Source: CAZQFV01 sp964592645
Lineage (GTDB): Bacteria > Chloroflexota > Chloroflexia > DTKN01
Direction: 5' to 3'
Assembly: GCA_964592645.1 (NCBI GenBank)
Contig: CAZQFV010000009.1
Location: 62,001 to 126,000 of the forward strand
DNA length: 64,000 bases
Part shown: piece by piece, positions 18,038 through 25,881 of the stretch
Numbering within the stretch: the first letter of the stretch is position 1
How the letters are laid out: each line of letters begins with the position of its first letter
Notes under the pieces: generated by a model
Databases searched by the model: none
What the model saw: the letters and a program-made list of their open reading frames with translations, nothing else
Told to the model about the DNA's origin: nothing
Program-made: the position numbers and the translations under genes

Positions 18038-19528
18038 TTATGGTTCTGTCACCACCACCCGGATCATGGCATCGTACCCCTGCAGTTCCCAGTAGGCCCC
18101 GTCCACCTCGTAACTGTGGTTGTCCACGGGAGCGGTGGTGTCTACCCCCAGGGTGGGTTGGTAGTCGGTCAGGTGGAGGAAGCCCACGCAAAAGTCACTG
18201 GTCACGGTCAGGTTGAACTGTGACAGGTCGATGTCGTTCCAGCCATCCTGCCAGGGGTTGCCCTGGAAGGGGGCCGGCAGCAGGTCGGCGTGGCTGGCGG
18301 CGTCCCAGACGTGCACCTCGACCGGCATGCTCGGCAACTGCACATAGTAGCGCGCCCGCAGGATGCGCGCCGCGCCGCCCGGTGGGGTGAAGCAGGTGGC
18401 ATAGCCCTTGCCAACCTCCCAGGAGGCCGCGCTATCCATGCTGCCATCGTCGTAGGCCAGTTCCGTCTCGACGACCGGGCTATAGCCCCGCATCACCAGC
18501 GGCAGGTAAATCCGCAGGACCTGTTTGGAGATGGTGACGCGGACCTGCGGGCAGACCTGGTCGTCGGCCAGGCGCTCCACGGCGACGGTGTTGTTGGTCA
18601 GGTTCTTGAGGTAGGAACCCTGCCAGCCGATGAACCAGTCGTGGTTGCCGCCGGCGAACCACTGGTGGATGCCCCCCGTGGTGGAGTAGCACTCCCCGCG
18701 CACCAGCAGCAGGTCGGGGTTCCAGTTGAGGTTGTGGGTGAAGGTGAAGGTCTCACCGCGGGCGACGTCCTGCCAGCCGCCCAGTGCTGCCAGGCTGTCA
18801 TAGTCGGGCGGGTCCCCGTGCATCACGACCACCCGGACCTGCTCGACGCCGCTGTCGTCGGGATGGCGGGTCACCTGCACGGTGTCGGTCAGCAGGTCGT
18901 GCCAGTGGCCGCCCCACATTTCCTGGAGGTCGTCTACTGCCAGGCCGCCATAGGAAAAGTGGTGTATGCCGCGGAGGGTGTCGCTAAAGTACATGGCCAC
19001 CGTCAGCTCGGTGGGGGTGATGCCCAGGTTGTGGGAGAAGGTGATGGTCTGTCCCGGGGCGATGTCGGTCCAGCCGCTGGCATAGTCGGGGGGCGTGGCC
19101 GGCCGCCAGACGACGATGCTGACCTCGTCGGCGGCGGTGTCGTCGGGGGCGCGAAAGACGCGCACGGTGAGGGGTGTCAGGCCCTGCCAGTATGCGCCGT
19201 ACCAGTTGCCGTTGGCCTCCAGGCCGCCGTAGCCGTAGCGGTGGATGCCCATGTCGCCATCGGTGTCGCGGAACCACAGCTCCACGGCAAAGTCGTTGGG
19301 GTCGCCGCCGAGGCCGTGGAGGAAGAGGCGCGAGGTGCCTGCGGCAAGCGGCACCCAGCCGCTGCTCCAGGCGTTGCGGGAGATGCTGGCGGCCGGCCGG
19401 GCCGTGGCCGGCGCGTTGGATCGGGAGGCGCTGGCGATGACGGCATAGGTGCCGACGAGCAGGAGCAGGACCGCCACGAGGACGGCCACCAGGAGCAGTG
19501 CGCGTGCGTTTGTGAGTCTTTCTTTCAT
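18038..19528 (-). CDS. Membrane-anchored or exported triple-repeat protein with internal YLPL motif
   Basis: This 496-residue protein starts at ATG 19528 behind AAAGGAG. A hydrophobic segment at about 9-33 is an anchor or uncleaved signal. Three repeats of about 90 residues follow (about 60-335). Each has a GW...(A/G)G.....HNLG..P.....MYF-like strand, a GIHHFSYGGL-like turn, then W.G.....T..V.R..DD....QVRVVV. The repeats resemble a lectin-like beta sandwich, but that is a guess. Near residue 343 comes VLRIYLPLVMRGY, the motif found at the C-termini of the two proteins downstream. A beta-rich C-terminal domain beginning TELAYDDGSMDSAASW follows. No catalytic residues were recognised. Confidence 0.75.
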   Translation of the reverse strand: MKERLTNARALLLVAVLVAVLLLLVGTYAVIASASRSNAPATARPAASISRNAWSSGWVPLAAGTSRLFLHGLGGDPNDFAVELWFRDTDGDMGIHRYGYGGLEANGNWYGAYWQGLTPLTVRVFRAPDDTAADEVSIVVWRPATPPDYASGWTDIAPGQTITFSHNLGITPTELTVAMYFSDTLRGIHHFSYGGLAVDDLQEMWGGHWHDLLTDTVQVTRHPDDSGVEQVRVVVMHGDPPDYDSLAALGGWQDVARGETFTFTHNLNWNPDLLLVRGECYSTTGGIHQWFAGGNHDWFIGWQGSYLKNLTNNTVAVERLADDQVCPQVRVTISKQVLRIYLPLVMRGYSPVVETELAYDDGSMDSAASWEVGKGYATCFTPPGGAARILRARYYVQLPSMPVEVHVWDAASHADLLPAPFQGNPWQDGWNDIDLSQFNLTVTSDFCVGFLHLTDYQPTLGVDTTAPVDNHSYEVDGAYWELQGYDAMIRVVVTEP

Positions 19529-19598
19529 TGGAGTCTCCTTTCTTGGGGATTGGTAAATTGGGAACTTCCCAACTACCAATCTACCAACCTACCAACCC

Positions 19599-21371
19599 CT
19601 AAGCCTGATAAACCACCTTGCCCCCGATGATGGTTATGGCGATGGGGGCCAGCGCCAACTGCTCGACGGGTATGGCGTAGGGGTCCTCGCCCCACACCAC
19701 CAGGTCGGCCAGCTTGCCCACCTCGATCGAGCCCTTGCTCTTTTCCTCGTGGCCGGCGTAGGCGGCGCCCATGGTGTGCGCGCGCAGCGCCTCCTGCACC
19801 GTCAGGCACTGGTCGGGGTTCAGCACCTGGTTCGACAGGGTCAGGCGACTGACCGCGCCGGCCAGGGTGATCTGCGGCGTGTACCAGGGGGTGGTGGGCG
19901 CGTCGGAGCCCAGGGCCAGGTGCACGCCGGCCTCCAGCCACTCCCGGGTGACGACGGCGCGCTGGGCGCGCTCCTCACCATAGTTCTTGACCCAGTAATC
20001 GCCGCCGATGCGGATGAACTGGGGCTGGGTGCTGACGACCACGCCCAGGTCGCGCATGCGCTGCGTCGCCTGCGGTGTGCAGAGGATGCAGTGCTCGATG
20101 CGGTGGCGCGGGTCGGGGCGCGGGTTGGCGTTCATGGCCTCCTCGTAGGCGTCCAGGGTCAGGTCCACGGCGGCGTCGCCGACGCAGTGGACGCAGATCT
20201 GCAGGCCGGTGTCGTGCAGGGCGCGGACGGTCTCTTTGAACATCGCCGGATCCCAGGTCGGCATGTTCCAGGAGACGCCGTTGTGCGGCTCGTGGCAGTA
20301 GGCCGTGGGGGCCTGGCCGTCGATGAGGAACTTGAAACCGGCAAAGCGGATCATGGAGTCCTGGAAGTACTCGATCTCGCGCAGGGCCCGGTCGAGGTCC
20401 TGGGGCCATTCCAGGGTATAGTAGACGGCGCCGCGCAGGTAGAGGTCGGTCCCGGCGTCGCGGTAGGTCTGGATCGTCTCCACGCCGCGGACGTTGTTGT
20501 CCTGGAAGGAGGTCACCCCGCAGGCGGCAAAGAGCGGCTGGGTGTCGACGATGTTCCGCCGGACATCGGCGGCGGTCAGGGGCGGCATATGGCGCCGCAG
20601 CAGGTCCATAGCCCGGTGGTTGTAGAAGACACCGGTGGGCTCGCCCTGGGCATCGCGCTCGATGATCCCGCCGACGGGGTTGGGCGTGTCGCGGGTGATG
20701 CCGGCCACCTGCAAAGCCCGGCTGTTGGCGGTGCCGAAATGGCCGCCCTGTTGAAAGAGCCACACCGGGTGGTCCGGCGAGACCGGGTCGAGGTCATGGC
20801 GGGTGGGCCCGCGGCCCTCCTGGAAGGCCAGGTAGTAGCCTTTGACCCACTGGCCGGGCGAGGTCCGGGCCACGAGGTCGGCCAGCCGGTCCTGCAGGTC
20901 GGCGATGGTGCGGACCTCGGGCGGGAGGAAGGGCAGGTAGTAGCCGTTCATCTGGCCCATGACCTGGAGGTGGTTGTGGGGGTCGATCAGGCCGGGGGTG
21001 AGGGCGCGGCCGGCCAGCTCCACCACCCGGGTCTGCGGCCCGATGAGCGCGGCGATGGCCTCGTCCGAGCCCACGGCCTGGATCAGCCCGTCCTTCACCG
21101 CCACGGCCTGGGCGATGGTGTCGGCGGCGTCGACGGTGATGACCTGGCCGCCGCGCAGGACCATATCGGCGGCCTGGCCGGAGGCGGCGGGGCTGGGGCC
21201 GGCGACGGGTGTCAGGGTGGGGCCGGCCGGCCGCGTGGGGGGCGCGGTGCTCGCCGGGGGCGATGTCGGCTGCCCGCGCCGGCCGCAGGCCCCGGCCAGG
21301 GCCAGAAAGGCCGCCCCCAGCCAGCCCAGGAAACGCCGCCGAGAGATGGGTCGGGAAAGGGGATTATCCAT
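19599..21371 (-). CDS. Tat-exported lipoprotein amidohydrolase (YtcJ-like, amidohydrolase family 3)
   Basis: This 590-residue enzyme starts at ATG 21371 behind AAAGGAGGAAG. The N-terminus has a twin-arginine signal (ISRRRFLGWLGAAFLALAGACG) ending in a lipobox Cys, so it is probably exported folded and lipid-anchored. A Pro/Thr-rich linker precedes the amidohydrolase fold, which begins MVLRGGQVITVDA. Metal-site motifs are visible: GLIDPHNHL near 128-136, ICVHCVGDAAVD, RIEHC and LGSDAPTTPW. YtcJ-type enzymes hydrolyse N-acyl or cyclic amide bonds; the substrate cannot be told from sequence. Its start overlaps the 3' end of the small gene 21364-21627 by eight bases, implying translational coupling. 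Confidence 0.87.
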   Translation of the reverse strand: MDNPLSRPISRRRFLGWLGAAFLALAGACGRRGQPTSPPASTAPPTRPAGPTLTPVAGPSPAASGQAADMVLRGGQVITVDAADTIAQAVAVKDGLIQAVGSDEAIAALIGPQTRVVELAGRALTPGLIDPHNHLQVMGQMNGYYLPFLPPEVRTIADLQDRLADLVARTSPGQWVKGYYLAFQEGRGPTRHDLDPVSPDHPVWLFQQGGHFGTANSRALQVAGITRDTPNPVGGIIERDAQGEPTGVFYNHRAMDLLRRHMPPLTAADVRRNIVDTQPLFAACGVTSFQDNNVRGVETIQTYRDAGTDLYLRGAVYYTLEWPQDLDRALREIEYFQDSMIRFAGFKFLIDGQAPTAYCHEPHNGVSWNMPTWDPAMFKETVRALHDTGLQICVHCVGDAAVDLTLDAYEEAMNANPRPDPRHRIEHCILCTPQATQRMRDLGVVVSTQPQFIRIGGDYWVKNYGEERAQRAVVTREWLEAGVHLALGSDAPTTPWYTPQITLAGAVSRLTLSNQVLNPDQCLTVQEALRAHTMGAAYAGHEEKSKGSIEVGKLADLVVWGEDPYAIPVEQLALAPIAITIIGGKVVYQA

Positions 21372-21627
21372 CGTCTTCCTCCTTTGATGGGATACCGGTC
21401 CATTTCCGCACAAAGGCCACCAGGTCCTCCAACCGTTCAAAGTAGCGGCCCTGGTTGGTCGCCGTGTGAATGGCCTGCCCGCGCCAGAGCGGCGGGCCTT
21501 CCTGACGCGGCTCCCACCAGATGCGCACGACGAACGAGGCGTCGCGGGGTAGGTTGGCCGGGGAGGTGAACGATGCCATGAGCAGGATGAGCAGGATAGG
21601 CACGCCGAGGGCGTGCGGGCGGATCAT
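21364..21627 (-). CDS. Small Trp-rich protein with hydrophobic N-terminus, overlapping amidohydrolase
   Basis: This 87-residue protein starts at ATG 21627 behind CAGGAGGTG, so the start is well supported. Residues 6-20 are hydrophobic (ALGVPILLILLMASF) and may be a signal or anchor. The core reads FVVRIWWEPRQ, PPLWRG, GRYFERLEDLVAFVRKW. This matches the layout of the protein at 4458-4697: a strand with Trp, a Trp-Arg turn, then LEDLVAF-type helix. The gene ends inside the amidohydrolase start region, so the two are probably co-expressed. The function is unknown. The presence of a hydrophobic N-terminus here but not in the paralogue suggests the two act on opposite sides of the membrane. Confidence 0.7.
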   Translation of the reverse strand: MIRPHALGVPILLILLMASFTSPANLPRDASFVVRIWWEPRQEGPPLWRGQAIHTATNQGRYFERLEDLVAFVRKWTGIPSKEEDDG

Positions 21628-21828
21628 CGTACACCTCCTGATTCTGTGGGCCTACGCGGTTGGTTATCGCGCTCTGCATCTATGTCGAGGTGCGCATGAA
21701 TGGAAGACTACGGCATGTTCAGCAGGTAATGCAGAACTCGTTAGCTGTAGCGTAGCAGGGGCGTATCACAGGAGGTAGGGCGGGGGCGGAACCATGAGGA
21801 AAAGATAGGGGGCAGAACGCCGAGGCCG

Positions 21829-24800
21829 TCAGGGCGCGCGTGTCCCGCGCGTCCGCACCGGCCGGCCGGCGGCGCGCAGGGCGGCGATGTCGCTGCGCAC
21901 CGTGCGCACGGTAACGCCAAGGGCGCGGGCCAGGTCGCCCTCGTTGGGATCGCCGCCCTGGGCGCGGGCCTCGTTCAGCAGGCGCAGGAGGTTAGCCCGG
22001 CGGGCGGGGACCTTTTCCGGCCCGTGGACCGGCGAGGGCAGTGTCCAGATCACGTCCACCTGCTCCGCGGCGCGCAGCGGCCGGCCGGTGGGCGCCCCCC
22101 GGCGGGCCAGGACGAAGCGGGCCTGCCCCGGTGCCGGCGGCTCGCCTGTCTCTCCCAGGAGCGCGCGCGCCGCCGGCCGGCGGCGGAAGGCCTGGCCCAG
22201 GTCCTCCTCCAACCCGGCCAGGGCCTCCCGGACCACGGCGCGGGCCTGCTCGGCAAAACGGTCGGCCTCGGCCGGCCGTCCGACCTCGGCCAGAAGGTGG
22301 GCCAGGTGCAGGAGAACCTCCCAGCGCAGCCCGGGGTAGCCTGGTGGATCGCAGAGCGCCAGCGCCCGGCGTAGCGCCGTCTCCGCTTCGGGGAAGCGCT
22401 CCATGCGGGCCAGCGCCTGGCCCAACAGCAGCAGCGCCTGCGCTTGCAGGAGGCGCAGTCCCATCTGCTCCGCCAGGGCCAGCGCCAGCCCGGCCAGGGC
22501 CCGCGCCGCCCCCAGCCGCCACTCCTCCAGGCACAGCCCGGCCAGGGCCGCCGCCGCCTCGGCGCGCATCTGCGGGCCGAGCGGCCGCGCCAGCGCCAGC
22601 GCCTCCACCAGGCGCTGCCGGGCGTCCGGAACATGCCCTTCGGCCAACTCGTCCAGCCCCAGACCGACCAAGTTCTCCACCTGGCCGCGCCGGAAAGAGA
22701 CGCGCTCGGCGGCTTCGATGGCCTCGCTATGGCATACGGACGCCGGCCCGGGCGCGCCCAACTCGCGCAGGCAGTGCCCCAGGACGCGCAGGCAGCCCAC
22801 CAACAGGGTCGGCGTGTTGCTGGCCCGGGCCAGCTCCACGCTGGTCCGCACATCGCCCAGCCCTCCCTGGAGCTGGCCCAGGTCCCACCGCGCGGAGCCG
22901 CGGTGCAGGTGGATGAGCGCGTCCATGTAGGCGCTGCCGCCCACGGTGGCTTGGACCTGTGCCGCGGCCTCCAGCAGCGGCAGGCCGGCCGCCGGCTCGC
23001 CGCGGTAGCGCAGCACGGTGGCCAGCCCGATCCAGGTCATCGGCAGCGCCGGCAGGGCGCCCGTCTCGCGGAACTCGGCCTCGGCCTGGCGTAGCGACCG
23101 CTCGGCTTCGGCAAACTCCCCCCTGTTGATCTGCAGCAGGCCGATGTTGCTGCGGATCTTGGCCGCGATGCGTAGGTCGTGCAGCCGCTCGCGGATGGCC
23201 AGGGCCTGCCGGAATACCTCCAACGCCCGGTCGTCCTGGGAGAGGAACAGGTGGGCCACGGCGATGTACTGCAGGATGGTGGCCTCTTCTCCGGCGTCGC
23301 CGGCCTGCCGGGCAAAGTCCAGGGCGGCACGGTGGGACCGGATGGCGGCGTCGTAGTCTCCGCGCATGCTCTCATAGGCCCCGATGTCGCGCAGGGCGGC
23401 GGCCTTTTCCGCGGCGTCCCCGGCGGCGGCGGCGACCTCGTAGGCCCGGCGGGCTGCGCGCAGGCCCAGTTCCCACTGCTCCTGGCTATATCCACGCAGC
23501 CAGCCGTCGCGACGGATGGCGCGGGCCACGGCGGAGGCATCCCCGGCTTCGCGGGCCACGGCGAGCATCGCCGCGTACTCGCTCCCCGCCTGCTCGTACT
23601 CTCCCATGTACTCCAAGACCTGGGCGCGCCGCTCGTGGGCCCGCAGGACGGCCGGCCGATCCGCCGCCCGCTTCAGCCGCCGCGCGGCAGAGATGGCCTG
23701 CCCGAGGTAGGCCAGCGCCGCGGAGGAGGCGTAGACGGCGAACGCGCGCTCTCCCGCCTGCATGCAGTAGGGCAGCGCCCGCTCCGGCATCTGGCCCCGG
23801 TAAAAGTGGTAGGCCAGCTCCTCCACCCGTTCCGGCGCCCGTCTCTCCAGGGCCTGTCCCACCCGGCGGTGCAGTTCCCGGCGCTGCGTGGGGTCGATCT
23901 GACGGTAGATGATCCGGCGGACCTGCTCATGCACAAAGTGCAGCCGCAGGTCGGACTCGACCAGCAACTGTCGACGCAGCAGCTCGTCGCTGGCTTCGAG
24001 AAAGTCTTCCTCCTTCCATCCGCTGACCTGCTGGAGGATTTCCGCGTCAAAGGAGCTGCCGGCCACGGCGGCCAACCCCAGCAACTGCCGGCTCCGGTCG
24101 GCCAGCCGCTCCAGCCGCCGCAGGACCACCTGCCGGATGCCGCGCGGCAGGGGCCAGTCCCTCTCCAGGCCGGCCTCCCCGGCCAACGACCACTGCCCGC
24201 CGCGCCCGCGGGCCAGGAGCCCTTCCTCGAAGAGGCCCTTGAGCACCTCCAGGACAAAGAGGGGGTTGCCCTCGGTCTCCCGGTAGAGGCGCTGCACAAA
24301 GAGCGGGGCAGGGACCGGCCAGCCCAGCACCGCGCCGGCCAGGCGCCCCGTCTGCTCCTGGGAAAGCCGGGGCAGGAAGAGGCCCTGCCAGCATCCCGCC
24401 TCCTCCAGCCGCCGGCGGCACTCCCGCAGCCGCGGGCCGATCTCTTCGGCGCGCGCCGTCCCCAGGACCAAGATGGGCCGGTCCCGCAGCCGCGGGACGA
24501 CCGCGTCCAGCGCTCCCAGCGTGGCCCCGTCCGCCCATTGCAGGTCCTCCAGGAGCAGGAGGAGCGGCCCGCCCTGGGCCAGGCCCACCAGGATGTGCTC
24601 CAGGGCCTGCTGCAGCTTCTCCTGGCGTTGCCGGGGAGGAAGGTCCGCGGGAGCGGGGAGATCGGGGAAGAGGCGCTTTATCTCGGGCAGGAGGGAGGAC
24701 GCTTCGGCGAGCCAGGGGCTGGGGATACGGGCCAACGCCGCCCGCCCGGGGTCCAGCGCCGTCCGCAGGGCCTCGATCCAGGCGTAATAGGGCGGAGCCT

Positions 24801-25833
24801 CGCCCAGGGCAGGGCACCCCCCGCGCAGGACGAGCCATCCCCGGTTAGCGGCTTGTCGGCAGAGGCTGTGGGCCAGCCGGGTCTTGCCCACGCCGGCCTC
24901 GCCCTCGATCAGCACCATACCGCCCTGCCCCCGGGCCGCGGCGGCCAGGCGGTCTGCCAGTGTGGCCATCTCCTCCTCTCGCCCCACCAGGGGCACCTGT
25001 CCCAGGTCGTCGAAGGGAGTGCGCGGCAGCGGCGCAGGGTGCGGCGGTTCGGGCAGCGGCTCGGCCGGCCGGGTTGGGCCGCCGCCCGCGCGGATGCGCC
25101 CGTACAAGGCCACCGTCTCGATCAGGGGAGAGATGCCCAGCTCTTCCTCCAGCAGCCGCCGGCACTGCTCGAACTGGTCTATCGCCTGGTCCGACCGGCC
25201 CAGGGCGACGTACAGCTCCATCGCCTGGCGGTGGAGCTCCTCGCGCAGGGGATCGACGGCCAGGAGGAGCTGGACGTAGGCCAACGCCTGCTCGGCGTCG
25301 TCCGCGGCGCGGTAGTGGCCCACCAGCCGCTGCAGGGCCCTCAGGTAGAGCGAGCGCAGGCGTTCCGCTTCGACCAGGGACCAAGTTTCGTCCAGGCCCT
25401 CGAGCAGTTCGCCGCGGTATAGCCCGGTGGCCTGGAGCAGCAGACCCAGCTTCGGTTCCGGCAGCCGGGTCGTGGCCGCCGCCGCTTCGGTGTCCAGGCC
25501 GGCCTCGCCCAGGAGCCTTTCGAAGGCGGCGATGTCGATCCAACAGTCCTCCGTGGGGACCAGGGCCACGCTATCCGAACGGATATGCAGGTAGTCGTCC
25601 GGCACCGTCCGCCGCAGCCGCCAGAGGGCCGTGTTCAGATTGCGCCGGGCCTGGGAGTCCGGCATGCCGCTCCAGAGGACGCCGGCCAGGACGTCGCGGC
25701 GGTGGGCGTGTTGGTGAAAGGTCGCCAGGTAGGCAAAGAGCGACCGGGTCTTGCGGGTGGGGAAAGGGGGCAGGGGGGCTTCCCCAAGGAGGAGGTGCAG
25801 TCCGCCGAAGAGGTACACGCGCAGGGTGGCCAT
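21829..25833 (-). CDS. BTAD-family regulator with AAA ATPase, TPR array and C-terminal HTH
   Basis: This 1334-residue regulator is a second SARP/BTAD protein. It has an N-terminal winged helix (about 1-95, LRVYLFGGLHLLLGEAPL) and a BTAD (about 100-245). An AAA_16-type ATPase follows, with Walker A GEAGVGKTRLAHSL near 306 and Walker B LLLLLEDLQWAD near 424. TPR units run across about 700-1230. Unusually, the last 60 residues form another HTH domain (LARALGVTVRTVRSDIAALRAAG, a DeoR/HTH_11-like fold), so the protein may have a DNA-binding domain at each end. No clear ribosome site precedes ATG 25833. The start is set by the conserved N-terminus. It lies 48 bp after the nucleoside kinase gene on the same strand. 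Confidence 0.88.
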   Translation of the reverse strand: MATLRVYLFGGLHLLLGEAPLPPFPTRKTRSLFAYLATFHQHAHRRDVLAGVLWSGMPDSQARRNLNTALWRLRRTVPDDYLHIRSDSVALVPTEDCWIDIAAFERLLGEAGLDTEAAAATTRLPEPKLGLLLQATGLYRGELLEGLDETWSLVEAERLRSLYLRALQRLVGHYRAADDAEQALAYVQLLLAVDPLREELHRQAMELYVALGRSDQAIDQFEQCRRLLEEELGISPLIETVALYGRIRAGGGPTRPAEPLPEPPHPAPLPRTPFDDLGQVPLVGREEEMATLADRLAAAARGQGGMVLIEGEAGVGKTRLAHSLCRQAANRGWLVLRGGCPALGEAPPYYAWIEALRTALDPGRAALARIPSPWLAEASSLLPEIKRLFPDLPAPADLPPRQRQEKLQQALEHILVGLAQGGPLLLLLEDLQWADGATLGALDAVVPRLRDRPILVLGTARAEEIGPRLRECRRRLEEAGCWQGLFLPRLSQEQTGRLAGAVLGWPVPAPLFVQRLYRETEGNPLFVLEVLKGLFEEGLLARGRGGQWSLAGEAGLERDWPLPRGIRQVVLRRLERLADRSRQLLGLAAVAGSSFDAEILQQVSGWKEEDFLEASDELLRRQLLVESDLRLHFVHEQVRRIIYRQIDPTQRRELHRRVGQALERRAPERVEELAYHFYRGQMPERALPYCMQAGERAFAVYASSAALAYLGQAISAARRLKRAADRPAVLRAHERRAQVLEYMGEYEQAGSEYAAMLAVAREAGDASAVARAIRRDGWLRGYSQEQWELGLRAARRAYEVAAAAGDAAEKAAALRDIGAYESMRGDYDAAIRSHRAALDFARQAGDAGEEATILQYIAVAHLFLSQDDRALEVFRQALAIRERLHDLRIAAKIRSNIGLLQINRGEFAEAERSLRQAEAEFRETGALPALPMTWIGLATVLRYRGEPAAGLPLLEAAAQVQATVGGSAYMDALIHLHRGSARWDLGQLQGGLGDVRTSVELARASNTPTLLVGCLRVLGHCLRELGAPGPASVCHSEAIEAAERVSFRRGQVENLVGLGLDELAEGHVPDARQRLVEALALARPLGPQMRAEAAAALAGLCLEEWRLGAARALAGLALALAEQMGLRLLQAQALLLLGQALARMERFPEAETALRRALALCDPPGYPGLRWEVLLHLAHLLAEVGRPAEADRFAEQARAVVREALAGLEEDLGQAFRRRPAARALLGETGEPPAPGQARFVLARRGAPTGRPLRAAEQVDVIWTLPSPVHGPEKVPARRANLLRLLNEARAQGGDPNEGDLARALGVTVRTVRSDIAALRAAGRPVRTRGTRAP

Positions 25834-25881
25834 GAAAGTTCCCGCAGCCCGTTCACAACCGGCGAGCGATATCGTCGCCTG

